A stretch of DNA of 64,000 nt from Aquipseudomonas guryensis (GCF_014164785.1 NZ_JACJFN010000003.1:62001-126000); one strand, 5' to 3'; shown: positions 21,324 to 35,819, counted from the first letter of the stretch. The notes: generated from the sequence alone by a model not told the origin. Made by a program: numbers and translations.

Positions 21324-22640
21324 TCAGCTCAAACCTTGCTCGCTCGTCGGCGGTTGCCAGGACAATTGCCACTCGCCCCACTGCGAACCGTCCAGGCCAG
21401 GCAGGTTGGCCACGCCCAGCAGCTCCTCGCCGCGATACAGCAGCGGCAATCGGCCGCGGACAAAAGCCGGCACGCCGCGCTCGTTGAGCAGACGTTTCAG
21501 ATCGCGATGGCCACGCCCCGGCAGCGCCAGTACTTCTCCCCCTACGCGGTAGCGCACCTGCAACGCGCCCACGGGGTATTCGCCGCGCAAATGGAGCCGA
21601 CCATTGCCCGGCAATTGCAGCGACTGCGCCGGTTCAGACCAGGCTGCGGGGGATGACGGCATGCGCAGCCAATCGCCCGCCAGCCACCACAACCGTTCGT
21701 CGGCCCGCCTCAGCTCACCCGCCGCCAGACGCCAGACCGGCGCACTGCCGATTGCCGCATCACGCAGATCCTGCCAGCCCTGCCAGTGCTCGCTATCCGG
21801 CAGCGCTGTGCGTGGCGCCAGCCAGTGCCGCAGCGCATTGCGCTGGCGTGCTGCCGACAACTGACGCAGCGGTTCGAGCGCCAGCGAAGGCAGCCCCAGC
21901 CAGGCATATTCCGACGGGCACGCAGCAGCAGCCAGGTCCAGTTCAGCCAACTCATCGAGCAGGCCCTGTGCTTCGCGCATGTGCTCGGCACTGCGTGCCA
22001 GGTTTTGCCCAGCCTGCGGCCAGTGGCGCGCCAGCAGGGGCAGTACTTCCGTGCGCAGGAAGTTACGCGCGAACCGCGTATCGATATTGGACGGATCCTC
22101 GACCCAGCTCAGCGCATGCTGCAGCGCATAAGCCTCGAGCTCACTGCGCGAAACCGCCAGCAATGGGCGCAGCAGCAGGCCATGGCCGAGCGCCCGCTGC
22201 ACCGGCATGGCCGCCAGACCGCGCACGCCGGCACCACGCAACAGGCGAAACAGCAAGGTTTCGGCCTGATCGTCGCGATGCTGGCCGGTCAGCAACAGTT
22301 CGCCAGCCCCCAGACAGCGCTCGAATGCGCCATAGCGCGCCTCACGCGCTGCCCGCTCAAGGCTGGCACCTGCGTCGACCTGCACATACTCGATCCGCAA
22401 CGGCACGTCCAACCCATCGCACAACTGCTGACAGTGCTGCGGCCAGGTATCGGCAACCGCCTGCAAGCCATGGTGCACATGAATGGCCGAGAGCGGCGGC
22501 AAGGCCTGGTGCACGCGCAGACGCGCCAGCAGGTGTAGCAGCACACTGGAGTCCAGGCCACCGGACAGCGCCACCCGCCAGGCTGGGGCCGCCAGCCAGG
22601 GGCGCAGGGTTTCGAGCAGGCGGTTTTCGAGAGCGATCAT
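21324..22640 (-). CDS. tilS: tRNA(Ile) lysidine synthase
   Basis: A 438-residue enzyme that converts C34 of the CAU-anticodon tRNA(Ile) to lysidine using ATP and lysine, switching decoding from AUG to AUA. The PP-loop ATPase motif SGGLDSS lies at about 26-32, followed by HVHHGLQ and the TGQHRDDQAET block. The C-terminal region fits the TilS-specific substrate-binding domains. The ribosome site before the ATG is weak. Gene order accA-tilS-pyrG is usual in Pseudomonas. Confidence 0.94.
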   Translation of the reverse strand: MIALENRLLETLRPWLAAPAWRVALSGGLDSSVLLHLLARLRVHQALPPLSAIHVHHGLQAVADTWPQHCQQLCDGLDVPLRIEYVQVDAGASLERAAREARYGAFERCLGAGELLLTGQHRDDQAETLLFRLLRGAGVRGLAAMPVQRALGHGLLLRPLLAVSRSELEAYALQHALSWVEDPSNIDTRFARNFLRTEVLPLLARHWPQAGQNLARSAEHMREAQGLLDELAELDLAAAACPSEYAWLGLPSLALEPLRQLSAARQRNALRHWLAPRTALPDSEHWQGWQDLRDAAIGSAPVWRLAAGELRRADERLWWLAGDWLRMPSSPAAWSEPAQSLQLPGNGRLHLRGEYPVGALQVRYRVGGEVLALPGRGHRDLKRLLNERGVPAFVRGRLPLLYRGEELLGVANLPGLDGSQWGEWQLSWQPPTSEQGLS

Positions 22641-22650
22641 CGGTCTAGAT

Positions 22651-22680
22651 TAAACAACAACGGGCCCGAAGGCCCGTTGT
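22651..22680 (-). terminator. Terminator after accA
   Basis: A 10-bp stem ACAACGGGCC/GGCCCGTTGT with a stable UUCG loop on the minus strand and a TGTTTAAT tail, between the accA stop and the tilS start. Confidence 0.8.
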
Positions 22681-22696
22681 GCGTGCAGCAGGATGA

Positions 22697-23647
22697 TCAG
22701 GCGATGCCGTAGCTCATCAGACGCTGGTAACGACGCTCCAACAGCTTGTCGTTATCGAGCTTCTTCAGGCCCTTGAGCTGCGACAGCAGCTCCTTGCGAA
22801 TGCTCGCCGCCGCCAGAGCAGGGTCACGGTGGGCGCCGCCCAATGGCTCGGCGATCACCTTGTCGACGATGCCCAGACCTTTCAGGCGATCGGCAGTGAT
22901 GCCCATGGCCTCGGCCGCATCCGGCGCCTTCTCCGAGGTTTTCCACAGGATCGAGGCGCAGCCTTCCGGCGAGATCACCGAGTAGGTGGAGTACTGCAGC
23001 ATGTTCAACTGGTCGCAGACACCGATGGCCAACGCGCCGCCGGAACCGCCTTCGCCGATCACGGTGGCGATGATCGGGGTTTTCAGGCGCGACATCACGC
23101 GCAGGTTCCAGGCGATGGCCTCGCTCTGGTTGCGCTCTTCGGCGTCGATACCCGGATAAGCACCGGGCGTATCGATAAAGGTCAGGATCGGCAGCTTGAA
23201 GCGCTCGGCCATTTCCATCAGGCGGCAGGCCTTACGGTAGCCTTCCGGGCGCGGCATGCCGAAGTTGCGGCGCACCTTCTCGCGCACCTCGCGGCCCTTC
23301 TGGTGACCGATCACCATCACCGGCTGGTCATCCAGGCGGGCAACACCACCGACCAGGGCGGCATCGTCGGAGAAGTGCCGATCGCCATGCAGCTCGTCGA
23401 ACTCGGTGAAGATGTGCTCGATGTAGTCGAGGGTATAAGGACGGTGCGGGTGGCGCGACAGCTTGGAGATCTGCCAGCTGCTGAGGTTACTGAAGATGCT
23501 CTCGGTCAGCGTATTGCTCTTGTCCTGAAGGCGGGCAATCTCGTCGCTGATGTTCAGCGCATTGTCGTTACCGACCAGGCGCAACTCTTCGATCTTGGCT
23601 TGCAGGTCGGCGATCGGCTGTTCGAAGTCGAGAAAGTTCGGGTTCAT
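22697..23647 (-). CDS. accA: Acetyl-CoA carboxylase carboxyltransferase subunit alpha
   Basis: A 316-residue subunit that, with AccD, moves the carboxyl group from biotin to acetyl-CoA, forming malonyl-CoA for fatty-acid synthesis. The sequence begins [20 protein letters not shown] with the family's helical lead, then [11 protein letters not shown], GRDAxE-like [20 protein letters not shown] and [12 protein letters not shown] oxyanion-type loops. Length is normal. It lies between dnaE and tilS. The 118-base spacer to dnaE showed no clear terminator. Confidence 0.97.
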   Translation of the reverse strand: MNPNFLDFEQPIADLQAKIEELRLVGNDNALNISDEIARLQDKSNTLTESIFSNLSSWQISKLSRHPHRPYTLDYIEHIFTEFDELHGDRHFSDDAALVGGVARLDDQPVMVIGHQKGREVREKVRRNFGMPRPEGYRKACRLMEMAERFKLPILTFIDTPGAYPGIDAEERNQSEAIAWNLRVMSRLKTPIIATVIGEGGSGGALAIGVCDQLNMLQYSTYSVISPEGCASILWKTSEKAPDAAEAMGITADRLKGLGIVDKVIAEPLGGAHRDPALAAASIRKELLSQLKGLKKLDNDKLLERRYQRLMSYGIA

Positions 23648-23765
23648 AGGCGTCCGTCTTGCATCGGCGGCCGAATGGCCGGGCGGCTGGTTCCATCTGG
23701 CGCATTACCTTAAGGGATAAGGCGCCTGGGGTCGAGACCGAGAAGGCAGGCCTGTGGCCCGCCAC

Positions 23766-27284
<3,519 letters not shown>

Positions 27285-27304
27285 GACGATCCTGTACAGA
27301 ACAC

Positions 27305-27336
27305 AAAAACAATAAGGCCCGGATTGTACCGGGCCT
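27305..27336 (-). terminator. Terminator between rnhB and dnaE
   Basis: An 8-bp stem AGGCCCGG/CCGGGCCT with a six-base loop, followed on the minus strand by TATTGTTTTTG. It lies in the 80-base gap between the rnhB stop and the dnaE start, so dnaE may have its own promoter or depend on read-through. Confidence 0.8.
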
Positions 27337-27364
27337 GCACTCAAACGACAGCTTGAGACTGTCG

Positions 27365-27967
27365 CTAGTCGATACCTTCAAGCACATTGCGCACCGGTGC
27401 GAAGGAGCGCCGATGGATCGGCGTGGCCCCCAGGCGCTTGAGCGCTTCCAGGTGCACGGGCGTGGGGTAGCCCTTGTGCCCGCCGATGCCATAACCGGGA
27501 TAAAGGGCTTCCAGCGCTTGCATCTCGCGATCACGACTGACCTTGGCCAGGATCGAGGCGGCGGCGATGGCCGGTACCTGGCTGTCACCCTTGACCACCG
27601 GCGCGCTGGGCACCGCCAGTTTCGGGCAGCGGTTGCCGTCGATCAACGCCAGGCGCGGCGTCACGCTGAGCCCTTCCACCGCGCGCTGCATGGCCAGCAT
27701 GGTGGCGTGCAGGATATTCAGACGGTCGATCTCCTCCACCTCGGCGCGGGCAATGCACCAGGCCAGGGCTTTCTCGCAGATTTCGTCGAACAGCTTCTCG
27801 CGGCGCGCTTCGCTGAGTTTTTTCGAGTCATTGAGACCCAGGATCGGCCGCGCCGGATCGAGGATCACCGCAGCAGTGACCACCGGACCACAGAGCGGAC
27901 CACGGCCGACTTCGTCGACCCCGGCAACCAGCTCCTCGACCAAAGTGAAATCCAACCCCATCTGCAT
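27365..27967 (-). CDS. rnhB: Ribonuclease HII
   Basis: A 200-residue endonuclease that cuts RNA in RNA-DNA hybrids and starts ribonucleotide excision repair. The first acidic pair lies in [15 protein letters not shown] (about 15-29), the next Asp is in LIDGNRCP, and the C-terminal part has [12 protein letters not shown] and the GGHKGYPT loop. Its ATG overlaps the lpxB stop as TGATG; a second in-frame ATG two codons later (MGLDF) is an alternative start. Confidence 0.96.
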   Translation of the reverse strand: MQMGLDFTLVEELVAGVDEVGRGPLCGPVVTAAVILDPARPILGLNDSKKLSEARREKLFDEICEKALAWCIARAEVEEIDRLNILHATMLAMQRAVEGLSVTPRLALIDGNRCPKLAVPSAPVVKGDSQVPAIAAASILAKVSRDREMQALEALYPGYGIGGHKGYPTPVHLEALKRLGATPIHRRSFAPVRNVLEGID

Positions 27968-29100
27968 CAGGCCAGCCCCGCCAGCTTGAGCACCGCATCG
28001 GCGGCCTGCTCGGAGGCATCGTGACGCAAAGCGCGATGAATCACATCGAAGCCTTCGGTTTGCACCGCGCCGTCATCCAGCAACGGCGCCAGAGTCTGCG
28101 CCAGCGCATCCGGAGTGGCGGCATCCTGAATCAGCTCCGGCACCAGCAGGCGCTCGGCCAGCAGGTTGGGCAGCGAGATATAAGGACTGGTCACCAGGCG
28201 CTTGAGGATGCGATAGGTCAGCGGCGCCACCTTGTAGGCCACCACCATCGGCCGCTTGTACAGCAGCGCTTCGAGGGTCGCCGTACCGGAAGCGATCAGC
28301 ACGGCATCACAGGCCGCCAAGGCTTCATGGGACTGACCGTCGAGCAACAACAACGGCAGATCGCGGTTACCCAGCAGTTCTTCCAGTTGCACACGTCGCT
28401 CACGACTGGCGCAGGGCAGGACGAAGCGCACGCCCGGGCGCAGAGCGCGCAGACGCTCGGCCGCATCGAGGAACAAGGCACCCAGGCGCGCCACCTCGCC
28501 ACCACGACTGCCCGGCAACAGGGCAACTACCGCAACATCTCGATCCAACCCCAAGACGTCGCGCGCCGCCGCACGGTCGGCCTGCATGGGAATGGTATTG
28601 GCCAGTGGATGCCCGACAAAACGCACCGGCACCTGGTGATCGAGGTAGAAACGCGCCTCGAAGGGGAATAGGGTCAGCATCAGGTCGCAGGCTTCACGAA
28701 TCTTCAACACGCGCTTCTGCCGCCAGGCCCAGACCGACGGGCTGACGTAATGCACGGTCTTGATCCCGGCCTGGCGCAGCTTGAGTTCGAGGGTCAGGTT
28801 GAAGTCCGGCGCATCGATGCCGATGAACACATCCGGCTTGGCCTCGATCAGCGTACGAATCAGGCGTTTGCGCCGGGCCAGCAACTCAGGCAGGCGGCCG
28901 AGCACCTCGACTAGGCCCATCACCGCCAAGCGCTCCATGGGGAAGTAGGAAGCCAGACCTTCGGCCTCCATGCGTGGCCCACCGATGCCGATGAATTCGA
29001 CCTGCGGATGCTGGCGCTTGAGCGCCTGCATCAGGCCGGCGCCGAGAATATCGCCAGAGGCCTCGCCGGCCACCAACGCTATGCGAAGAGGACGTGTCAT
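27967..29100 (-). CDS. lpxB: Lipid A disaccharide synthase
   Basis: A 377-residue GT19 glycosyltransferase joining UDP-diacylglucosamine and lipid X at the inner membrane in lipid A synthesis. Conserved blocks: [15 protein letters not shown] at the N-terminus, [27 protein letters not shown] and [13 protein letters not shown], then [12 protein letters not shown] in the donor-binding half. The gap to lpxA is three bases and it couples to rnhB by TGATG. Confidence 0.97.
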   Translation of the reverse strand: MTRPLRIALVAGEASGDILGAGLMQALKRQHPQVEFIGIGGPRMEAEGLASYFPMERLAVMGLVEVLGRLPELLARRKRLIRTLIEAKPDVFIGIDAPDFNLTLELKLRQAGIKTVHYVSPSVWAWRQKRVLKIREACDLMLTLFPFEARFYLDHQVPVRFVGHPLANTIPMQADRAAARDVLGLDRDVAVVALLPGSRGGEVARLGALFLDAAERLRALRPGVRFVLPCASRERRVQLEELLGNRDLPLLLLDGQSHEALAACDAVLIASGTATLEALLYKRPMVVAYKVAPLTYRILKRLVTSPYISLPNLLAERLLVPELIQDAATPDALAQTLAPLLDDGAVQTEGFDVIHRALRHDASEQAADAVLKLAGLA

Positions 29101-29103
29101 GAC

Positions 29104-29880
29104 TTAGCGGGTGATGCCGCGGGTCGAAGCCTGGATGGAGTCGCGGAATACCGCCACTTCCGGAAATTGCGCGGAGGACTCGGCCAGCTCGGCGAGCGCC
29201 TGCTCGACGGTCAATCCCTGGCGATACACCACCTTGTAGGCACGGCGCAGTGCGGCGATGGCTTCGGCGCTGAAACCACGCCGACGCATGCCTTCGAAGT
29301 TCATGCTGCGCGCCTCGGCCGGGTTGCCAAACACGGTGACGTAGGCCGGTACATCCTTGCCGATCGCCGTGCCCATGCCGGAAAAGCTGTGCGCGCCAAT
29401 GCGGCAGAACTGATGGACCAGGGTGAAGCCGGAGAGGATTGCCCAGTCATCCATCTTCACGTGGCCGGCCAGGGCGGTGTTGTTGACCAGGATGCAGTGA
29501 TTGCCGATCACGCTGTCGTGACCGATATGCACATAGGCCATCAGTAGGTTGTGATCGCCGATGGTGGTTTCCGAGCGATCCTGCACGGTACCGCGGTGAA
29601 TGGTGACACCTTCGCGAATCACGTTGTGGTCACCGATCACCAGGCGAGTCGGCTCACCGTTGTACTTCAGGTCAGGGGTGTCTTCACCCACCGAGGAAAA
29701 CTGGTAGATGCGGTTGTGCTTACCAATCTGGGTCGGGCCCTTGATGATCACATGGGGGCCGACCACGGTACCCTCGCCTATTTCCACATCGGGTCCAATG
29801 ATCGACCAGGGGCCGACCTGAACGTCATCCGCCAGCTTGGCCGACGGATCGATGATGGCACGAGGGTCAATCAAACTCAT
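29104..29880 (-). CDS. lpxA: Acyl-ACP-UDP-N-acetylglucosamine O-acyltransferase
   Basis: A 258-residue cytoplasmic enzyme, first step of lipid A synthesis. The N-terminal two thirds are hexapeptide repeats forming a left-handed beta-helix (for example [17 protein letters not shown]), with the catalytic His in [15 protein letters not shown], and the C-terminal helical domain has [22 protein letters not shown] at 29880 gives the canonical [14 protein letters not shown] start; a 22-codon upstream extension overlapping fabZ is rejected. It overlaps the fabZ stop by four bases. Confidence 0.97.
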   Translation of the reverse strand: MSLIDPRAIIDPSAKLADDVQVGPWSIIGPDVEIGEGTVVGPHVIIKGPTQIGKHNRIYQFSSVGEDTPDLKYNGEPTRLVIGDHNVIREGVTIHRGTVQDRSETTIGDHNLLMAYVHIGHDSVIGNHCILVNNTALAGHVKMDDWAILSGFTLVHQFCRIGAHSFSGMGTAIGKDVPAYVTVFGNPAEARSMNFEGMRRRGFSAEAIAALRRAYKVVYRQGLTVEQALAELAESSAQFPEVAVFRDSIQASTRGITR

Positions 29881-30317
29881 AGTTTGCGTTCCGCACAGAT
29901 GATTTCTGCCGAGCAGACTTCCTTGCCATCGACGCTGGCCTTGCACTCGAACTTCCAGATGCTGCGCTTGTTGCTCAGGTACTTGGCTTCGAGCATCAAC
30001 TGATCACCCGGTACCACTGGCTGACGAAAGCGTAGCTTGTCGGAGCCGACAAAGTAATACAGGGTGCCATCGGAGGGTTTCAGATCCATCATCTTGAAAC
30101 CGAGAATCCCGGCGGCCTGGGCCATTGCCTCGATGATCAGCACACCCGGCATGATCGGATGCTCGGGGAAATGCCCGTTGAAAAACGGCTCATTGATGCT
30201 GACATTCTTGTAAGCACGAATGCTCTTGCCCTCGAGATCCAGCTCTGCAACCCGGTCCACCAACAGGAACGGGTAACGGTGCGGCAAGTATTCGCGAATC
30301 TGGTTGATGTCCATCAT
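29877..30317 (-). CDS. fabZ: 3-hydroxyacyl-ACP dehydratase FabZ
   Basis: A 146-residue hot-dog-fold enzyme removing water from 3-hydroxyacyl-ACP in fatty-acid elongation. The active-site His is in [21 protein letters not shown], where the following helix also carries the catalytic Glu. Its place between lpxD and lpxA is typical, linking fatty-acid and lipid A synthesis from 3-hydroxyacyl-ACP. The N-terminus may be MMDINQ or MDINQ, as two ATGs are adjacent. Confidence 0.97.
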   Translation of the reverse strand: MMDINQIREYLPHRYPFLLVDRVAELDLEGKSIRAYKNVSINEPFFNGHFPEHPIMPGVLIIEAMAQAAGILGFKMMDLKPSDGTLYYFVGSDKLRFRQPVVPGDQLMLEAKYLSNKRSIWKFECKASVDGKEVCSAEIICAERKL

Positions 30318-30364
30318 GTACGGAAAGCCTGTTCTAAAGAATGGGGACGTGCGTCAGACGCGGG

Positions 30365-31423
30365 TCAGGCATCTGATGAGGCATCGGCGCCCGGGGTCAC
30401 GGCAGCCAGGCGCTTTTCCATGTCGCGCAGGCGTCGTGCCATATCGTCCAACTGGCGAATGCGCGCAGCGCTCTTCTTCCAGTCGGCCGCAGTTTGCATC
30501 GCAGTACCTGAGGAGTAGGCCCCAGGTTCGGTAATCGAACGGGTGACCATGGTCATACCGGTGACGAACACGTTGTCGCACACCTCGATGTGCCCAACCA
30601 TGCCCACGCCACCGGCAATCATGCAGTTCTTACCGATCTTGGTGCTGCCGGAAATTCCCGCACAACCAGCCATGGCCGTGTTGTCACCGATCTGCACGTT
30701 GTGCGCGATCATGATCTGGTTATCCAGCTTGACCCCGTTACCGATCAGGGTATCGGCCAGGGCGCCGCGGTCGATGGTGGTGTTGGCACCGATCTCAACA
30801 TCGTCACCCAGGGTCACGCCACCGATCTGCGCGATCTTCTGCCAGACACCCTTTTCGTTGGCGAAGCCGAAGCCCTCGCCACCGAGCACGGCGCCGGACT
30901 GAATGACCACACGCTTGCCGATGTGCACGTCGTGATACAGGGTCACGCGCGGCGCAAGCCAGCCATGCTCGCCGATAGAGCTGCGCGCACCAATCACGCA
31001 ATGCGCGCCGATGGTCACGCCAGCGCCGATCTGCGCCGCGCTTTCGATCACCGCATAGGCGCCGATACTGGCGCTCGCGTCGACCTGAGCATCGGCAGCC
31101 ACTATGGCTGTCGGATGAATCCCGGCAGCGGCAACGGGCTTGCGATCGAACAGATGAGACAGCTGGGCATAAGCCAGATAGGGATTGGCAACCACCAGAG
31201 CATCACCCGCGAAGCCATCGGCATCCGCCTCGGTGAGCAATACGGCGCCGGCCTGCGTATCGGCCAGAAATTTGCGGTACTGGGCATTGGCCAGAAAGCT
31301 GAGTTGCTCGGAACCGGCATCCTGCAAGGACGCCAGGCCACGAATCGGCTTGTCGGCAGCGCCACGCAAGGTGGCGCCCAGCTGCTCGGCCAGCTGACCG
31401 AGGGTAAACGACACTGCGCTCAT
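30365..31423 (-). CDS. lpxD: UDP-3-O-(3-hydroxyacyl)glucosamine N-acyltransferase
   Basis: A 352-residue trimeric enzyme, third step of lipid A synthesis. The N-terminal uridine-binding domain (about 1-100) is followed by a long left-handed beta-helix of hexapeptide repeats (about 105-290, for example [19 protein letters not shown]), with the catalytic His region [14 protein letters not shown], and a C-terminal helix containing [13 protein letters not shown] that binds ACP. It starts two bases after the skp stop. Confidence 0.96.
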   Translation of the reverse strand: MSAVSFTLGQLAEQLGATLRGAADKPIRGLASLQDAGSEQLSFLANAQYRKFLADTQAGAVLLTEADADGFAGDALVVANPYLAYAQLSHLFDRKPVAAAGIHPTAIVAADAQVDASASIGAYAVIESAAQIGAGVTIGAHCVIGARSSIGEHGWLAPRVTLYHDVHIGKRVVIQSGAVLGGEGFGFANEKGVWQKIAQIGGVTLGDDVEIGANTTIDRGALADTLIGNGVKLDNQIMIAHNVQIGDNTAMAGCAGISGSTKIGKNCMIAGGVGMVGHIEVCDNVFVTGMTMVTRSITEPGAYSSGTAMQTAADWKKSAARIRQLDDMARRLRDMEKRLAAVTPGADASSDA

Positions 31424-31425
31424 GA

Positions 31426-31929
31426 TCAGCGCAGCTTGTTCATGCGCTCGATGACCTGACGGGTAATGTCGAGCTGCGGCTTGACGTCGATTACCGCACC
31501 ACGCTCCAGCACCAGGTCAAAATTGCCGCCCTTGATCACTTCTTCGACTGCCTTGTCCAGCTTCGGCTTGAGCTGCTTGAGCATGTCGCGATCGGAGATG
31601 GCCTTGGCTTCGTTGAGCTCCTTGGACTGGAACTGGAAGTCACGGGCTTTTTGCTTGAACTCGAGCTCCAGGCGCTCACGCTCGGCTTGCTGCATACGCT
31701 CGCCTTCTTTGACCAGGCGATCCTGAATACGCTTGGCGTCGGTTTCCAGCTGCTTAAGCTTGTTCAGTTGCGGACCGAATTTCTTCTCGGCATCCACGGC
31801 GTATTTCTTCGCAGCGTCAGACTCAAGCAGGGCCATTTGGTAATTCAGTACTGCCACCTTCATCTCGGCAAACGCCGGAGTCGCCACCAGGGCCATGGTG
31901 ATCAGAACCAGTTGAGTCAACTTACGCAC
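31426..31929 (-). CDS. skp: Periplasmic chaperone Skp (OmpH)
   Basis: A 167-residue periplasmic chaperone that carries unfolded outer-membrane proteins to BamA. The signal peptide is about 21 residues (ending TPAFA). The mature protein is a long Lys/Glu-rich coiled coil (about 45-125), the tentacles of the trimer, with a C-terminal strand ([13 protein letters not shown]) for trimerisation. The start is GTG at 31929, seven bases after GGAG; a TTG six codons earlier lies on the ribosome site and is rejected. It lies directly downstream of bamA. Confidence 0.94.
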   Translation of the reverse strand: MRKLTQLVLITMALVATPAFAEMKVAVLNYQMALLESDAAKKYAVDAEKKFGPQLNKLKQLETDAKRIQDRLVKEGERMQQAERERLELEFKQKARDFQFQSKELNEAKAISDRDMLKQLKPKLDKAVEEVIKGGNFDLVLERGAVIDVKPQLDITRQVIERMNKLR

Positions 31930-31971
31930 GATGCACTCCTGCAACAAACACTGTTGTCATTTATCAAGCAA

Positions 31972-34377
31972 TTAGAAAGTCTGGCCAAGAGAGAACTGGA
32001 AGACCTGGGTGTCGGCATCGTCCGGTTTCTTGATCGGTGCTGCCAGGCTGAAACTTAGTGGGCCCAGGGCAGTAATCCAGGTCAGACCCACACCCACGGA
32101 ACTGGCCAGCTCGCCAAGATCCAGGTCGCAGGTGCTGCCATTCTGCTTCTGGGTCTTGGAACAATTGGTGTCGTACACGTTACCCACGTCCCAGAACAGC
32201 GCGGTACGCAGGGAGCGCTGATCCTTGACGAACGGCAGCGGGAAGAGCATTTCCACGCCACCCTGGATCAGCACGTTGCCACCGAAGGGCAGCGGATCCT
32301 GATCGTCGGTATAGCGACCGTCGACACCAGGGCCAGCACCTTCGCCACCCGGCAACGGGTTGCCATTGGCATCTCGAGCCACGCTTGGGGTACTGCGCGG
32401 GCCCAGGCTGCTGTCTTCGAAACCACGTACCGAGTTGAAACCACCGGCGAAGTAGTTTTCGTAGAACGGCAGGTCAGACGTGGAGCCGTAGCTGTCGCCA
32501 TAACCCAGTTCGGTGTGGAAGCGCAGGGTGTAATTCTCGGTCACCGGCTTGAACAGCTGGCCGCGGTAGTCGATCTTGAAGAACGACAAGTCGCTACCCG
32601 GAATAGTGGTCTCCAGCACCAGACTCTGCGAGTGGCCACGGTTGGCCATCACGCCACGGTTCAGAGTCGACTCAGACCAACCGATCGAACCTTTCAGGTT
32701 GAGGTAGTCATCCCCTTCTTCCTCGAGGAAGTCGAGAATCTCGTCCACGGTGTAGTCACCGGTATCGATGCTGTCCTGCTGAATGGTCAGGCCATAGGTC
32801 AGGCGCGAGGTCTCGCTGATCGGGTAGCCGATGCTGACGCCGGCACCATAGCTGTCCACCGCATAGCTGGATACGTCGACATCCAGATCGTCATAGTCAG
32901 TGGTGCGGTAGAAGGCGTTGTAACCCAGGCTGACACCATCGGCGGTCCAGTAGGGATCGACGAAGCCGAAGCTGTAACTGGTCTGGTATTCGCTGCGGGT
33001 CAGACCGACGCTAACCTTGTTACCGGTGCCGAGGAAGTTGTTCTGGCTGATCGAGCCACCGAGGATCAGGCCGGCGTTCTGGGCAAAGCCGACGCTGGCG
33101 GTGATCGAACCGGAAGCCTGTTCTTCGACGCTGTAGTTGACGTCAACCTGATCGTCGGTACCCGGAACCTGCGGGGTCTCGACGTTGACTTCCTTGAAGT
33201 AGCCCAAGCGCTCGAGGCGGGTCTTGGACTGATCAATCAGGTAGGTCGACGCCCAGCCACCTTCCATCTGGCGCATTTCGCGGCGCAGTACTTCGTCTTC
33301 GGTCTTGGTGTTGCCGCGGAAGTTGATGCGATTAACGTAAGCGCGCTTGCCCGGATCAACCACGAAGGTGATGGCAACGGTCTTGTCTTCATCGTTGGGC
33401 TGCGGCACACCGTTGACGTTGGCGAAGGTATAGCCTTCGTTGCCCAGGCGACGGGTGATCAGCTCGGAGGTGGTGGTCATCACTTTGCGCGAGAACACCT
33501 GACCCTGTTTGACCAACAGCAGCTTCTCGATTTCTTCCTGCGGCACTTTCAGGTCGCCGGACAGTTTGACTTCGCTGACGCTGTACTTCTCGCCTTCTTC
33601 GACGTTGACCGTGACGTAGACGTGCTTCTTGTCAGGCGTAATGGATACCTGAGTAGAAGAGATATCCATGTTGATATACCCGCGATCCAGATAGTAGGAG
33701 CGCAGACGCTCCAGGTCACCGGAGAGCTTTTCGCGGGCGTACTTGTCATCGTTCCTGAAGAAGGACAGCCAGTTAGTGGTCTTCAGCTCGAACAGACCAA
33801 CCAGATCTTCGTCCGGGAATACGCTGTTACCCACCACGTTGATGTGCTGGATGGCGGCAACCGAACCTTCATTGATATCGATCTTCAGCGCCACGCGGTT
33901 GCGTGGCTGCGGAATGACTTCAGCCTCGATGGTCGCCGAGTAACGCCCCTGAGCCACGTACTGGCGCAGCAACTCGTTACGTACACCTTCAAGGGTGGCG
34001 CGCTGGAAGATTTCGCCTTCCGCCAGGCCAGACTGCTGCAGCCCTTTCATCAGGTCTTCGGTGGTGATCGCCTTGTTGCCTTCGATCTCGATACCGGAGA
34101 TGGACGGGCGCTCTACCACATTGATAACCAGCACATCGCCTTCGCGACCCAGCTGGATATCCTGGAAGAAACCGGTCTTGAACAGGGAGCGAGTGGCTTC
34201 AACCAGACGATTATCGTCCGCCTGCTCACCTACGTTGAGCGGCAGAGCGCCGAACAGGCTGCCAGCGGAAACCCGCTGCAAGCCGTTGACGCGAATATCT
34301 GAGATGGTGAAGGACTCGGCGTGAACTTCGGCGATCATCAATGCGGCGAGCACCGCAGGTAGCAGCAGACGTTTCAT
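31972..34377 (-). CDS. bamA: Outer-membrane assembly factor BamA
   Basis: The 801-residue essential core of the BAM complex. The signal peptide is residues 1-20 (ending AEVHA). Five POTRA domains span about 21-420 (the first begins FTISDIRVNGLQRVSAG), and the C-terminal half is the Omp85 barrel, with GGFNSVRGFE (the VRGF lock motif) and terminal SLGQTF with the barrel-signal Phe. The start at 34377 follows AGGA; a 20-codon extension upstream overlaps the intergenic hairpin. Neighbours rseP and skp complete an envelope-assembly operon. Confidence 0.97.
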   Translation of the reverse strand: MKRLLLPAVLAALMIAEVHAESFTISDIRVNGLQRVSAGSLFGALPLNVGEQADDNRLVEATRSLFKTGFFQDIQLGREGDVLVINVVERPSISGIEIEGNKAITTEDLMKGLQQSGLAEGEIFQRATLEGVRNELLRQYVAQGRYSATIEAEVIPQPRNRVALKIDINEGSVAAIQHINVVGNSVFPDEDLVGLFELKTTNWLSFFRNDDKYAREKLSGDLERLRSYYLDRGYINMDISSTQVSITPDKKHVYVTVNVEEGEKYSVSEVKLSGDLKVPQEEIEKLLLVKQGQVFSRKVMTTTSELITRRLGNEGYTFANVNGVPQPNDEDKTVAITFVVDPGKRAYVNRINFRGNTKTEDEVLRREMRQMEGGWASTYLIDQSKTRLERLGYFKEVNVETPQVPGTDDQVDVNYSVEEQASGSITASVGFAQNAGLILGGSISQNNFLGTGNKVSVGLTRSEYQTSYSFGFVDPYWTADGVSLGYNAFYRTTDYDDLDVDVSSYAVDSYGAGVSIGYPISETSRLTYGLTIQQDSIDTGDYTVDEILDFLEEEGDDYLNLKGSIGWSESTLNRGVMANRGHSQSLVLETTIPGSDLSFFKIDYRGQLFKPVTENYTLRFHTELGYGDSYGSTSDLPFYENYFAGGFNSVRGFEDSSLGPRSTPSVARDANGNPLPGGEGAGPGVDGRYTDDQDPLPFGGNVLIQGGVEMLFPLPFVKDQRSLRTALFWDVGNVYDTNCSKTQKQNGSTCDLDLGELASSVGVGLTWITALGPLSFSLAAPIKKPDDADTQVFQFSLGQTF

Positions 34378-34405
34378 GAAGTCCTTTCTTATTCCAACTG
34401 GCAAT

Positions 34406-34431
34406 AAAGAAACTGCCGCGATACGCGGCAG
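34406..34431 (-). terminator. Hairpin between rseP and bamA
   Basis: An 8-bp stem CTGCCGCG/CGCGGCAG with a three-base loop, followed on the minus strand by TTTCTTTATT. It could partly uncouple bamA from upstream genes. Confidence 0.7.
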
Positions 34432-34451
34432 CTTCACAATTCAGCGATTTG

Positions 34452-35804
34452 TTACAGGCGACCCAAGTCGTTGATCAGGGCCAGCAACATCACCCCAAGC
34501 ACCAGACTGATGCCGATCTGCATTCCCCAACCCTGCACCCGTTCGGAGAGTGGACGCCCGCGCACCCATTCCACCAGGTAAAACAGCAGATGCCCCCCAT
34601 CCAGCACGGGGATGGGCAACAGGTTGAGAACCCCCAAACTAATGCTCAGCAGGGACAGGAAATAAAGAAAATCCCCCACTCCCGACTGGGCTGAAGCGCC
34701 CGCCACTTTAGCAATGGTTATCGGCCCACTCAAGTTTTTTACCGAGAGCTCGCCGACCAGCATTTTCCTGACCGAATCGAAGGTCAGCAGGGTCATGTGC
34801 CAAGTCCGCCGCAGCCCCTCGACCGCGCCATCCAAAGGCCCGTAGCGCACCTCGCGGAGCATTTCTGCCGGCCACTCGACGGAGCCGACGCCCACCCCGA
34901 GATAGCCGCCACGCGAATCACCCTCGCCACGCACCCCCAGGTTGGCGGATAACTCCAGCCTCTCCCCCGCACGCTCGACAACCAGCGTGACCTGTTTGGC
35001 CGGCAATTCACGCAGCACATCGAGCACCTGCTGCCAGTCTTCGATACGCTGCTCACCGATCGCCAGCAAACGATCGCCCAGACGCACACCGGCGGCATGG
35101 GCCGGACCATCGGGATCGATTTCCTTCAATATCGGCGCGATATTCGGGCGCCACGGCTGAATACCCAGGGAGCGCAGCGGATCAGGCTCATCCGCCCCCT
35201 TCTGCCAATCACGCAGAATCACCTGGCGGGTACTTTGCGCCGTAGAGCCAGGTTCCTGCAGCAGTAACTCCAGCGTGCCGCTCTCACCGAGACGACGTAC
35301 CAGCTGCAGATTGACCGCCCCCCAACCCTGGGTCAGCTCACCATCCACCGCCAGAATTTCCTGCCCCGGCAACAGACCAGCGGCCGCGGCCAGGCTATCC
35401 GGCTGCACGCTACCGATGACCGGCTTGATCTGCTGACTGCCCAGCATGGCCAGTAGCCAGAAGAACAGAATGGCCAGAAGGAAGTTGGCGATCGGCCCGG
35501 CTGCAACAATGGCGATGCGCTGCTGCACCGGCTTGCGATTGAAGGACTGCTCGAGCTGATCGGCAGGCACATCACCCTCACGCTCATCGAGCATTTTCAC
35601 GTAGCCACCCAGCGGAATGGCAGCAACGACGAACTCGGTACCCTGGCGATCATGCCAGCGCAGCAGCGGGCTACCGAAACCCACGGAAAAACGCAGAACC
35701 TTGACCCCGCAGCGACGGGCCACCCAGAAATGGCCGAACTCGTGGATCGTGACCAGCACCCCGAGGGCGATCAGGGTGCCAAAAATCATGTACAACGCGC
35801 TCAT
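34452..35804 (-). CDS. rseP: Site-2 regulated intramembrane protease RseP
   Basis: A 450-residue inner-membrane zinc protease (also called MucP in P. aeruginosa) that cuts the anti-sigma factor in the AlgU/sigma-E envelope-stress pathway. HEFGH lies in the first transmembrane segment (about 21-25), two PDZ domains span the middle (GLLPGQEILAVDGE and GVRLGDRLLAIGEQ), and the second active-site motif NLLPIPVLDGGHLLF precedes the last segment. Its place between dxr and bamA is the usual one. Confidence 0.96.
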   Translation of the reverse strand: MSALYMIFGTLIALGVLVTIHEFGHFWVARRCGVKVLRFSVGFGSPLLRWHDRQGTEFVVAAIPLGGYVKMLDEREGDVPADQLEQSFNRKPVQQRIAIVAAGPIANFLLAILFFWLLAMLGSQQIKPVIGSVQPDSLAAAAGLLPGQEILAVDGELTQGWGAVNLQLVRRLGESGTLELLLQEPGSTAQSTRQVILRDWQKGADEPDPLRSLGIQPWRPNIAPILKEIDPDGPAHAAGVRLGDRLLAIGEQRIEDWQQVLDVLRELPAKQVTLVVERAGERLELSANLGVRGEGDSRGGYLGVGVGSVEWPAEMLREVRYGPLDGAVEGLRRTWHMTLLTFDSVRKMLVGELSVKNLSGPITIAKVAGASAQSGVGDFLYFLSLLSISLGVLNLLPIPVLDGGHLLFYLVEWVRGRPLSERVQGWGMQIGISLVLGVMLLALINDLGRL

Positions 35805-35819
35805 CGTCTTCCTCCGGAC